Source of the DNA: VXNE01 sp965205735
GTDB lineage: Bacteria > Pseudomonadota > Gammaproteobacteria > Pseudomonadales > Azotimanducaceae
NCBI GenBank assembly: GCA_965205735.1
Contig: OZ242179.1
Location: 1,116,001-1,180,000, forward strand
Reading direction: 5' to 3'
Length of the DNA: 64,000 bases
The translations under genes and the position numbers were made by a program. Shown here one piece after another: positions 44,242-52,972 of this stretch (position 1 is the first letter of the stretch; each line of letters starts with the position of its first letter). Below the pieces are notes generated by a model. That model was not told where the DNA came from, ran no database searches, and was given only the letters and a program-made list of their open reading frames with translations.

Positions 44242-44431
44242 CTTGCATGGAACAACACTGCCACCACCGCTGGAGGACTTGTAACGTCGGAGTTCCCTGG
44301 GCGTCACGGGCGCACTGTAATCCAGTGGGCTGAAGGCTTGCATGGAACAACACTGCCACCACCGCTGGAGGACTTGTAACGTCGGAGTTCCCTGGGCGTC
44401 ACGGGCGCACTGTAATCCAGTGGGCTGAAGG
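44242..44431. repeat. Perfect 95-bp tandem duplication
   Basis: The unit beginning CTTGCATGGAACAACACTGC and ending near GTGGGCTGAAGG occurs at 44242-44336 and again at 44337-44431 with no visible difference. It lies after the transposase relic. 44432-44656 carries only the ribosome-binding region of the next gene and no other feature that I recognise. Confidence 0.85.
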
Positions 44432-44656
44432 CTCCAATCTGTCAATCGCTTTGGTGCCGGACACCGAAGACAGTTCCCGTTCAGAGCGCGGTCCCAAGAA
44501 CCGTATTGAAAGTGTCAACCCCCTGTCATTGCCGCATCGGTCCTTCAGAAATACGCTGATTCCTCCTTCAAAGCTCAAGGCATATACCATTCGAAGGGTG
44601 CGGGGAGCGGACACCAGAGACCACACCCCTTGTAATCAACCGGCAGGAGAAATTGC

Positions 44657-47281
44657 ATGTCCAACGAGAAACCCGCCACCGATGCATTCCGGTTGCCGGA
44701 CACGGTGCGGCCAATACACTACGACCTGACCCTAAGTCCCGAATTCAACGATTTCACATTCTCGGGTGAGGTCGAAATCGAGTTGGCGATCAATGAAGGC
44801 GTCACCAGCATCACACTTCACTGCCTCGAAATCCAAATCGATTCCGCCGTGCTCGTCTGGAAAGAGGACCGTCGGAAACAGCATCAGGAAGCTGCCGAAA
44901 TCACGTACGACATTGGCAACCAGACAGCGACGATCATGTTTGCTGAAGCACCGTCGCGATCAACTGGCAATCGGCATCTCGAGCTGGCATTTCGTGGCGA
45001 ACTAAACGACAAACTGCGTGGCTTCTACCGCAGCCGATACACGAATCCCGAGGGCGAAACCGCCTGGCTCGCCTGCACTCAGTTCGAGCCCATCGACGCC
45101 CGGCGCGCCCTGCCCTGTTTCGACGAACCGGCTCTGAAGGCGACCTTCAAGGTCTCACTGATCGTGCCGCAGCAAATGGTCGCCGTGTCCAACATGCCGG
45201 TCGTGGCCGAACACGACCTCGGCCGGGGCATCAAGTCCGTCGAGTTTGACACTACGCCGGTCATGTCCACATACCTTTTGGCTTTCGTCGTCGGGGATCT
45301 GGCGCACATCGAAAAGCAGGCGGCCGACGGCACGCTCGTGCGCGTCTGGACGACACGCGGCAAGGAACAGCAAGGTCGGTTCACCCTGGACACGTCGGTC
45401 AAGCTGCTCTCTTTCTACCAGGACTATTTCGGCGTCAAGTATCCGTTGCCAAAACTGGACCACGTCGCGCTGCCCGATTTCGCGGCGGGCGCGATGGAAA
45501 ACTGGGGGTGCATTACCTATCGCGAGACGGCCGTTCTTCTGGATGAGCTCAACTCATCTGCGGACACCAGGAAGAGAATCGCTGTTGTGTGTGCTCATGA
45601 ACTGGCGCACATGTGGTTTGGAGACATTGTCACGATGCTCTGGTGGGATGCCCTGTGGCTAAACGAGAGCTTTGCAACCTGGGCAGCCACAAAGGCGCTG
45701 GACTGGTTGTATCCCGAGTGGTCGATGTGGACCGATTTCGTCAATACCGAGACTGCGCGCGCGTTTTCCCTTGACGCGCTGACGAACTCCCATCCTATCC
45801 ACCAGGAGGTCCGCGAGGTGACCGACGTCGGTCAGCTCTTCGACGCCATCAGCTACAGCAAGGGCGGCTCCGTATTGCGCATGCTGGAGCACTACTTGTC
45901 ACCAGATCCCTTCCGTAAAGGGCTGAACCTCTACCTCGATCGACATGCCTACGGCAACGCATCGACCGTCGACCTCTGGCAGGCATTGGAAGACGCATCG
46001 CAGATGCCTGTCGTGCAGTTGATGAGCCGCTGGACAGGTCAGACGGGTTACCCGGTACTCAACGTGCGCACAACGGCGACCAGCGGCAGACTATCGCTGG
46101 AGGTACAACAGAGCCGCTTCGTCTACGAAGCCATACTGGGTTACACCGAAACGGTAGACGACGAGATCTGGCCGGTGCCACTGACCGTGACCGTGCCCGC
46201 CACCCACTCTCCCGTGACGTCAACGCTTCTCGACGCCCCCAGCGCCACAGTATGCCTGTGGAGCCCGATCGAGCAACCGGCCTGGTTCAAGCTAAACCCC
46301 GACCAGACCGGGTTCTACCGGGTGAACTACGCCGATCAGGACTGGGAGCGCCTCGTGCCGGTGATTGCGAGCCAAGGATTGTCCGCCACCGATCGCCTCG
46401 GGTTACAGTCCGATGCCTATGCCCTATCGCGGGCCGGTTTATTGAGCATTGCGCGGTTCCTGTCTGTAGCCGAGGCCTACAAGGACGAGACGGACGCATC
46501 CGTCTGGAGCAATCTCGCCACCAACCTTCGGGAGATCGAAGCAATGATCGCCGACGAACCCTGTCTGGAAGACTTCCGGGCGTTCGGCCGCCGCCTGTTC
46601 GCCGCTGCCGCCCGGCGTTCGGGTTGGCAAGCCCGGGCCGGCGAGGGCCATCTCGATACGCTGCTGCGCGCCACGGTTCTCCGCGAAGCCGGCGGCTACG
46701 GCGACGCCGCGGTACTCGCCGAAGCGCGAGCGCTGTTCGAGGACCATCAAAGCGGCGCGGGCAGACTGCACCCCGATCTGCGAAGCATCGTTTACGGCCT
46801 GGTAGCCCAGGATGGCGGGCGAGATTTGTACGACCGCGTCTGGGAACTGGAGCATGCCGCCGATCTGCACGAAGAGAAAACGCGCTTGCTTCTATCGATG
46901 GCACGATTTCGCGACGAGGAACTCCTCAGCGAAACGCTTCGGCGCTCCCTTGGCGACGAAGTGAGATCGCAGGATACGGTTCTGATCATATCGGCGTTAG
47001 CGGCAAACGTTCGCGGCCGCAGCCTTGCCTGGGGCTTCCTGAGAGAAAACTGGAGCGAATTCGACCGACGCTATGGCGACGGCGGATTCGACATGATGCG
47101 CCTCGTGGGCATCGTGGATAGCTTTAGCTCCACCAGCAGGCACGACGAAGTTGCCGATTTCTTCGCGGCGCATCCGACCCCATCAGCCGATCGGGCTATC
47201 CGACAGGCATTGGAGCGCATCCGTCTGAACGCGGCATGGCTCCAAAGGAACCGGCAAACGCTTCGCCACTACTTTGGTTGA
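44657..47281 (+). CDS. M1-family zinc aminopeptidase (puromycin-sensitive type)
   Basis: The enzyme is 874 residues. The exopeptidase motif GAMEN begins at residue 278. Zinc ligands are His314 and His318 (HELAH) and Glu337 (LWLNESFATW). The C-terminal helical ERAP1-like domain continues from about 540. The family releases N-terminal amino acids from peptides. It resembles eukaryote-like puromycin-sensitive aminopeptidases more than E. coli PepN in its start, PDTVRPIHYDLTLSPEFNDF. A Shine-Dalgarno CAGGAGA precedes the ATG. No signal peptide is present. Confidence 0.93.
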   Translation: MSNEKPATDAFRLPDTVRPIHYDLTLSPEFNDFTFSGEVEIELAINEGVTSITLHCLEIQIDSAVLVWKEDRRKQHQEAAEITYDIGNQTATIMFAEAPSRSTGNRHLELAFRGELNDKLRGFYRSRYTNPEGETAWLACTQFEPIDARRALPCFDEPALKATFKVSLIVPQQMVAVSNMPVVAEHDLGRGIKSVEFDTTPVMSTYLLAFVVGDLAHIEKQAADGTLVRVWTTRGKEQQGRFTLDTSVKLLSFYQDYFGVKYPLPKLDHVALPDFAAGAMENWGCITYRETAVLLDELNSSADTRKRIAVVCAHELAHMWFGDIVTMLWWDALWLNESFATWAATKALDWLYPEWSMWTDFVNTETARAFSLDALTNSHPIHQEVREVTDVGQLFDAISYSKGGSVLRMLEHYLSPDPFRKGLNLYLDRHAYGNASTVDLWQALEDASQMPVVQLMSRWTGQTGYPVLNVRTTATSGRLSLEVQQSRFVYEAILGYTETVDDEIWPVPLTVTVPATHSPVTSTLLDAPSATVCLWSPIEQPAWFKLNPDQTGFYRVNYADQDWERLVPVIASQGLSATDRLGLQSDAYALSRAGLLSIARFLSVAEAYKDETDASVWSNLATNLREIEAMIADEPCLEDFRAFGRRLFAAAARRSGWQARAGEGHLDTLLRATVLREAGGYGDAAVLAEARALFEDHQSGAGRLHPDLRSIVYGLVAQDGGRDLYDRVWELEHAADLHEEKTRLLLSMARFRDEELLSETLRRSLGDEVRSQDTVLIISALAANVRGRSLAWGFLRENWSEFDRRYGDGGFDMMRLVGIVDSFSSTSRHDEVADFFAAHPTPSADRAIRQALERIRLNAAWLQRNRQTLRHYFG

Positions 47282-47918
47282 CGACAAGCTGGCGCAGTTT
47301 CCGGTGCGGATCGCCGGGACTGCGTCTCCGATCTGTCACCGGACAAATAACGACAACACAGGACAGCCGCGCACGACCTCGATGCCACTGGCATGCCGTC
47401 GATGACATTTGTCGGACGATAGCTCTGCGTGCCGGTTCGAGCGTTGGTGTCGTTGACTGTCCGAGCGTTTCTCGACACGTTGATGCGCTCTAGCAATTGA
47501 AAACGCGGAGATTTACATGTCAAGGCACGATTTCATTCCCCGGGAACCGCGTCGCAACCGGATCGATGGATATGCCCCCGCTTCGGCCGGGGTCATGATT
47601 GTTCTACTCGGGGTCTGCCTGGTTCCAGCACCCGATTGCGCTGCGGCGCAGTGTCGATGCGCGCTCTCAAACACAAGCGCGCCCTCCTGTGGGGATTCCG
47701 CTACCCTGGTGCCCGCCGCCCTGTTTACCCTAGCCTTGCCCGCCCTGTCCGCTGCCCGTGTGTCTGGATCCATGGGATCCATGGTGTCCCAATTGCCCCT
47801 CTGATCCGACGACCCAAAACCCGCGCAGCTCGCCGAAGTACCGGTTACTGGATGCCGATATCCAAATGACCCAATCGGCGTTGGATGCCGGGTTCTCAAT
47901 CAATCAAGGAGTGAGACC
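47282..47918. other. Intergenic stretch with one doubtful small ORF
   Basis: An ORF at 47517-47804 (+, 95 codons) has a GGAG ribosome-binding site 8 bp before its ATG and one hydrophobic segment (GVMIVLLGVCLVPAPDCAAA). It shows no family resemblance, and the opposite strand is equally open. It could be a small exported protein or chance. The remainder shows nothing recognisable. Confidence 0.25.
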
Positions 47919-48554
47919 ATGAGCTACGAGAAGCTTCACGAACGATTCAAGGAGATAGGCCGCCTCAAACACGGCCTCGCGATGTTGTTCTGGGACGCCC
48001 AGACCCAAATGCCTCCTGGAGGCGGGACCGCCCGGTCCGAGGCTATCGCGGCGCAGGAGAAAACAATTCACGAACTCGTGGCGGCGCCCGACTTGGGAGA
48101 ATTGTTCGAATCCGCCATTGGAAGGGATCCCTGGGAGGTCGCAAACCAGGCAGAAATGCGGCGGCAATGGACCAGGGCCACAAAAGTACCTGCCAGTCTC
48201 GTTGGGGCGCTTGCAGAAGCAACATCGACTTGCGAACAGGTCTGGCGGGAGGCTCGCCCAAAAAACGACTGGGGCGCCGTTGCCGACAAACTGGAAAACG
48301 TCGTCTCTCTTACACGCCAACAGGCCGCCGCGCTGGCGGACGCACTGGGCTGCGATGCCTACGATGCCCTGCTGGACGAGTACGAACCCGGGCTGTGCCA
48401 ATCCACCATAAATCCCATATTCGCGGAACTTGCTCAAGTGCTGCCACCAATGATCGACGCCGCCATTGAGCGGCAGGGAAAACCGCTGACACTTCGGGGA
48501 CCATTCCCGGAAGCGCGCCAGGAGGCGCTGGCCCGGGAGCTGATGACCGCACTA
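47919..48554 (+). pseudogene. M32 carboxypeptidase (Taq-type), N-terminal fragment
   Basis: The first 212 codons of an M32 metallocarboxypeptidase. It opens with SYEKLHERFKEIGRLKHGLA and MLFWDAQTQMPPGGGTARSE and ends ARELMTAL at the CTAG where element B2 begins. It has its own start and ribosome-binding site (AGGAGTGAGACC). The frame runs on 26 codons into the element before stopping, so a truncated, inactive product could be made. The continuation of the gene is at 49256, beyond three stacked elements. Confidence 0.85.
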
Positions 48555-48799
48555 GCCCGCATATCTCACCAAGCCGCTTGTCACGTTACTGAATGTCATT
48601 GTTATCAATCGGGTATGTCGTACTTCCTGTGACCTGCCCAATACAGACTGCGCTGGCCGCGCCCTCGCTGGTCTTTTTTCCGCGTGCGCGCACGTGCTCG
48701 CTACACCATAAGCGGCGGCTATGCTTCCGCTCGCGAGCACGCGCACGCGGAAAAAATCCTGCGCGATCATCACGGCCCTTGGTGAGATATGCGGGCTAG
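48552..48799. mobile_element. B-family MITE, copy B2 (248 bp, complete)
   Basis: The termini CTAGCCCGCATATCTCACCA and TGGTGAGATATGCGGGCTAG are perfect inverted repeats over about 22 bp. Inside, at 48677-48756, is a long palindrome beginning TTTTTTCCGCGTGCGCG and ending CGCACGCGGAAAAAA. There are no genes. It is inserted in the M32 gene and shares its right CTAG with A6. Confidence 0.85.
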
Positions 48800-48962
48800 T
48801 GTTCCGTCAAGCCTAAAAATGCGAGTGTAGCTGCGAGGGATTTTTGGTTCCTGGCGAGGCGCGACGACGCGGTGTGGCAGGCACCACACAAGGAGGAGCA
48901 ACGAAGCCAGGGGCCAAAAAGACCCGCAGATACCCGTAGATTTAGGTTTGACGGAGCACTAG
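48796..48962 (-). mobile_element. A-family MITE, copy A6 (167 bp)
   Basis: This is the standard-length A element in the opposite orientation to A1 and A3. The ends are CTAGTGTTCCGTCAAGCC and GGTTTGACGGAGCACTAG. It is sandwiched between B2 and D2, sharing a CTAG with each. Confidence 0.87.
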
Positions 48963-49255
48963 CTGTCGTGTCACGCGAGTTATGACGCTTCAGCGCACGT
49001 CCATTCACCGGCGGTCGTGGCAAGGCGACGACACCCGCACGACGGCTTCGGTCCGGCTCCATCTGCCAAGGGGCGATCGCGGCCACGGGCCCCGTGAGGC
49101 CGCCCTTCACGGAGATCAGCCATGCATCGCCGGCTGCCGGTTGTGGACAACCGGTTGCGAATATGCCGGCGGATATGCCCTGCACGAAAGCCACGCCTTG
49201 CATTGACGCGCATGGCGCAATCTGCAAAGCGCGAACTCGCGTGACACGACACTAG
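48959..49255 (+). mobile_element. D-family MITE, copy D2 (297 bp), patched with M32 sequence
   Basis: The left end is GTCGTGTCACGCGAGTTATG and the right end GCGAACTCGCGTGACACGAC plus ACTAG, inverted over about 18 bp. Compared with D1, three tracts are replaced by sequence resembling the adjacent M32 gene: about 48993-49035, 49126-49193 and 49209-49230. It shares its left CTAG with A6, as D1 does with A2. Confidence 0.72.
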
Positions 49256-49520
49256 GCTTCGGATTTTCGCGGTCGTCTTGACGGCGCACATCCATTCACC
49301 GGCGGCGTCCGCGACGACACCCGTATCACGACGCGCTTCGATCCGAACGACATCTTCAAGTCGATCTTGGCGGTCATCCACGAGGCCAGCCACGCACGGT
49401 CGCCAGCAGAATCTGCCGGCTGCCTGGGCGGGACAACCGGTTGGGGAAGCCGGCGGTTATGCACTGCACGAAAGCCAGTCCCTTCTGTTTGATGGCGCAA
49501 TCCGCAAAGGCGAATTCAGC
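49256..49520 (+). pseudogene. M32 carboxypeptidase, internal/C-terminal fragment
   Basis: This continues the gene interrupted at 48552. RGRLDGAHPFTGGVRDDTRI, TTRFDPNDIFKSILAVIHEA with the zinc motif HEASH, then QNLPAAWAGQPVGEAGGYAL and HESQSLLFD follow M32 order. Removing 48556-49255 would join the frame as ALGFGF. One extra G near 49262 and one extra base near 49400 then shift the frame. The gene stops abruptly near 49520, where a minus-strand hydrolase relic begins, so the last roughly 230 residues are lost. Confidence 0.83.
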
Positions 49521-50217
49521 GAACTGCTCGGATGTTCGAGGATGCCGTTGTGGCCAACGCATTCCAGCACGGACAGTTTCGCGTTGGGAGCCGTGGCGGC
49601 GATGACGCGGCTGGATACCAGGTTCGGGTCGTGGCTGCCGGTGCCGATCAGCACCGGCATGGTGAGCTTGTTCACTACGGTCGCCAGGTTGAACTTCCGC
49701 AACGCCCCCGTGGCCTTGCCCGCAGCTTCCGGATGTTGGTGTTCGCCGAAGCCCTTCGGCGGCGGGCTCGACTCGATGCCCACCTCGCGGCGTTGGGCAG
49801 CGGCGCGTCTCGATCCCTCCTGCTGCGCCGGCACATCCGGTTGATCCGTGTTGGCGGCGTAGAGGGCCGCGGAAATGACCCGGTCCGGATGGAAGGCGCA
49901 AAAGACCATGGCGGGCCGCGAGCCCCAGGACTGCGACCAGACGTGGCAGCGTTCGATGCCGAGCTGATCTAGCACGTTGCAGGCGTCCCTGGCGTACTGC
50001 TCGAATGTGATTGCGTCTCGGGATCCGCGGCAGGCGAACTCCGACCGAGACCCCGGATGTCGATGCGCACGATGCGGAATCGATCGATCAGCCTGGACAC
50101 CAGATGGTCCCACACGCGCACGGTACATCTGCCAGGAGGCCAGAGGAGAAGCGCGGGATTGGACTCCGGCCCGTCAACTTCCACGTACAGCGTGGCACCA
50201 TCAACTTCTACTTTCAT
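49521..50217 (-). pseudogene. Alpha/beta hydrolase, frameshifted
   Basis: The start MKVEVDGATLYVEVDGPESN at 50217, then DRFRIVRIDIRGLGRSSPAA, read in one frame. The protein continues in another after about 50020 as FEQYARDACNVLDQLGIERC, followed by nucleophile elbow HVWSQSWGSR and the late PVLIGTGSHDPNLVSSRVIA and VLECVGHNGILEHP. These are the standard alpha/beta hydrolase landmarks with Ser, Asp and His present. One frameshift and a truncated C-terminus at the M32 junction indicate a pseudogene. Reading error at one base would leave only the C-terminal loss. Confidence 0.72.
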
Positions 50218-50277
50218 GAAACAGTGCCCCCTCCGGTCAGGGTATTGACCCCGGTTTGCCGGTGATACACTAAACCC

Positions 50278-51282
50278 ATGCAAGCCGTTGACCAACAAGT
50301 ACTCGATCAGGTCTGCCAATGGCTCGAAACCGACGAGTCGTGCTGGCTCGCCACCGTGGTGCAGACCTGGGGTTCTTCGCCGCGGCCGGTGGGCTCGCTG
50401 TTGACGTGCAACCGCGCAGGCCAGGTCCGGGGATCGTTGTCCGGCGGGTGTGTGGAGGACGATCTGCTGGAGAAGCTCACGTCCGGCGAACTCGCTCGCG
50501 AGCGGGCGCAATTCTTCCAATATGGCATCACCCCGGAAGAGACGGAGCGGCTGGGGCTACCCTGCGGCGGGCACCTGAACATCGTCGTTGAACCGTTGCC
50601 CGCGAACGATGCGTTCCGGGGCCACTTCGGGCATCTCCGGGAGCGCGTTGCCGGCCGCCGTTCCGTCCGGCGAAACGTCAATTTGCGGAGCGGCGCGACC
50701 GCAATCGAGGATGTGGACGCGCACGCGCCGCTAGACTACGACGAGACAGCGGAAGTTCTCGCACACACTTACGGCCCGCAACGCCAACTGTTCATCATCG
50801 GTTCCGGCATGGTTTCATCGTACGTGGCGGAAATGGCGCAGGCGCTCGACTATCAGGTGACGGTATGCGACCCGCGCGCGCACCTGCTCGACGAGTTCTC
50901 CGTTCCGGGCGTCATCAAAATCAACGACATGCCGGATGATGCCATCGAAAAACATGCCCACGATCCGCTTACGGCGATCGTCGCGCTGACGCACGACCCG
51001 CGCATCGACGACATGGGCATGATGGTGGCGCTGAAGACGGACGCGTTCTACATCGGCGCGATGGGATCCACCCGCACTTCGGCCAACCGGCGCGCGCGCC
51101 TGAAGGCGCTGGAACTCACCGACGCGGAGATCGCGAGGCTGCACGCGCCGATCGGTCTGCCCATAGGCAGCAAGACGCCGCCGGAAATCGCGGTCGCGAT
51201 CCTTGCCGAGATCACCGCTGTACGCTACAGCGCCGCACCCGCCACCCAGATTCAACTCGACGCCGTGATCCGCGCCGCTTGA
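50278..51282 (+). CDS. XdhC/CoxI-family protein
   Basis: The protein is 334 residues. The N-terminal XdhC_CoxI domain has TWGSSPRPVGSLLTCNRAGQ and GSLSGGCVEDDLLEKL. The C-terminal Rossmann domain has LFIIGSGMVSSYVAEMAQAL, IVALTHDPRIDDMGMMVALK and FYIGAMGSTRTSANRRARLK. XdhC proteins insert sulfurated molybdenum cofactor into xanthine dehydrogenase-like enzymes. The next gene is a MobA-like cytidylyltransferase, the usual partner, but no molybdoenzyme gene is in the window. Confidence 0.9.
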   Translation: MQAVDQQVLDQVCQWLETDESCWLATVVQTWGSSPRPVGSLLTCNRAGQVRGSLSGGCVEDDLLEKLTSGELARERAQFFQYGITPEETERLGLPCGGHLNIVVEPLPANDAFRGHFGHLRERVAGRRSVRRNVNLRSGATAIEDVDAHAPLDYDETAEVLAHTYGPQRQLFIIGSGMVSSYVAEMAQALDYQVTVCDPRAHLLDEFSVPGVIKINDMPDDAIEKHAHDPLTAIVALTHDPRIDDMGMMVALKTDAFYIGAMGSTRTSANRRARLKALELTDAEIARLHAPIGLPIGSKTPPEIAVAILAEITAVRYSAAPATQIQLDAVIRAA

Positions 51283-51842
51283 TCGCGGAAACCGCAACCC
51301 GCGCGGCGGCTGTCTTGCTTGCGGCCGGCGTGTCGCGCCGCTTCGGTACCGACAAACGCCTCCATCGCCTCGAAGGAACGCCCATGGTGGTGCGTACCGC
51401 AGAGCGTTACGCGCAGGCGTTCCACAAGCTGTTTGTTGTTCTGAAGGAAGACGACGAGGCCGTCGCCAGGCTGGTCGAGCCGCTGGAGCCGACCATCGTC
51501 ATCGCCGACGAGGCGGCGCAAGGCATGGGACGCAGTCTCGCTGCCGGCATCGCGGCAGCCACCGACCATCCCTTTGTTTTCGTCGCTCTCGCCGACATGC
51601 CGTTCGCACAGCCGGCGACCTTACGGCAACTGCTGGAGCTGGCGGCGCCCGGGTGCATCGTTCGGCCCCTGTATCGCGGCACCCCGGGACATCCGGTCGG
51701 TTTCGCCCAGGATTACTTCGAAGCGCTCAAACAACTGGAAGGCGACCAGGGCGCGCGCGAAGTCATCCGCCGCCACTCGCGATCTCTCGTCCAACTCTGG
51801 ACCGACGACGCCGGCGTGGTGCGGGACGTGGACCGGCCCTAG
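51279..51842 (+). CDS. MobA/MocA-like nucleotidyltransferase
   Basis: The protein is 187 residues. AAAVLLAAGVSRRFGTDKRL is the nucleotide-binding start, followed by GMGRSLAAGIAAATDHPFVF and VALADMPFAQPATL with the metal-binding Asp. Such enzymes add CMP or GMP to molybdopterin. Pairing with XdhC favours the cytosine form (MocA). The TTG start overlaps the XdhC stop. The TAG stop lies in a CTAG (51839-51842) that also holds the stop of nadK on the other strand. Confidence 0.87.
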   Translation: MIAETATRAAAVLLAAGVSRRFGTDKRLHRLEGTPMVVRTAERYAQAFHKLFVVLKEDDEAVARLVEPLEPTIVIADEAAQGMGRSLAAGIAAATDHPFVFVALADMPFAQPATLRQLLELAAPGCIVRPLYRGTPGHPVGFAQDYFEALKQLEGDQGAREVIRRHSRSLVQLWTDDAGVVRDVDRP

Positions 51843-52729
51843 CCGTTGCCCAGGCGGCTCGCCCAGTCGAGCTTGCTGCGGCAGGACTGAAAGAAACTGT
51901 GGTCCACGGGATAGGCCAGGTGGAGCGTGCGCGGATGCTTGACGATCACGACTTCGTCTCCCGGTTGCAGCGCATAGTCGACCTGCGAATCGCAATACAC
52001 GTGCGGTACGGCCGCGGCGGTTCCCATCACCACCCTGATTTCGGCATCGCCCGGCACCACCAGGGGACGCGATGTCAGCGTATGCGGAAACATCGGCACG
52101 ACGACGTTGGCATCCAGGCTCGGATGCATGATCGGCCCGCCCGCGGACAGGGCGTAAGCCGTCGATCCGGTCGGCGTAGCGACGATCAATCCGTCCGAGC
52201 GCTGGTCGTAGACGAAGTCGCCATTGACATACAGCTTGAAGTCCATCATTCGGGAGGCGGCGCCGGCGTTCACCACGACATCGTTCAACGCCGCGCAGGA
52301 GTCGGCGAATTCGCCGCTGCGAATGATGCGGGCCTCGAGCAGAGCGCGTTCGTCCACCGTGTATTCCCCCGCCAGGACGGCGCCGATCTTCTGTTCGATC
52401 TGATCCGGCGAAACGTCGGCGAGAAAGCCCAAGCCCCCGCGGTTGACGCCAACGACCAGCGCCGGGCTGTCGGCGAGGTCGCGGGCAACGGCAAGAATAC
52501 TGCCATCGCCGCCGACCACTACGATCAGGTCGCACCGCGCACCCAGTTCTCCGCGGTCCAGGATCTCGTGGTCGCCGTTGGGCAACATCGGCGCCGTTGC
52601 CCTCTCCAGCACGAGTTCGACACCGGTCCCGGCAAGAAACCGCGCGACTGCGACAACGGAATCGACGACCATCGGATTGCCGACTCTCCCAACGAGGCCA
52701 ACGGTATTGAAGCTTCGGGATCTGGACAT
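51839..52729 (-). CDS. nadK: NAD kinase
   Basis: The enzyme is about 296 residues from ATG 52729. The catalytic GGDGS motif is in IVVVGGDGSILAVARDL. NRGGLGFLADVSPDQI, LNDVVVNAGAASRMMDF, SDGLIVATPTGSTAYALSAG and GPIMHPSLDANVVVPMFPHT are conserved in order. It makes NADP from NAD and ATP. It converges with the MobA-like gene, the two stops overlapping by 4 bp. Confidence 0.96.
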   Translation of the reverse strand: MSRSRSFNTVGLVGRVGNPMVVDSVVAVARFLAGTGVELVLERATAPMLPNGDHEILDRGELGARCDLIVVVGGDGSILAVARDLADSPALVVGVNRGGLGFLADVSPDQIEQKIGAVLAGEYTVDERALLEARIIRSGEFADSCAALNDVVVNAGAASRMMDFKLYVNGDFVYDQRSDGLIVATPTGSTAYALSAGGPIMHPSLDANVVVPMFPHTLTSRPLVVPGDAEIRVVMGTAAAVPHVYCDSQVDYALQPGDEVVIVKHPRTLHLAYPVDHSFFQSCRSKLDWASRLGNG

Positions 52730-52972
52730 CTTTGCAAGCGTTGCTGGGAATAATGACATTGTTACAGATAAGTCCCCGACTGAGCGAACTCAGCCCGAAC
52801 ATGACGCCAGGGGCTCCGCGCGGGAAGCGCCGATGGGCATATCGTTCGACCAAACTGCACCTTGAAATCCCGAATCGGTGCGTTCACGCTACGTTGCGAG
52901 AGACAAGCGACCGGGCGGTAGGGGAGCGACCAAGCCCCGACATCCCGGCAACCCATTGCGAACAGACTGACT

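Noticed and set aside
44242..44431. Possible two-unit CRISPR or tandem gene
   Set aside because: The copies abut directly with no spacer, and no cas gene or conserved frame is present.
47517..47804. Confident small exported protein
   Set aside because: Ribosome-binding site present, but both strands are open, no signal cleavage site is clear and the family is unknown. Kept only as a doubtful ORF.
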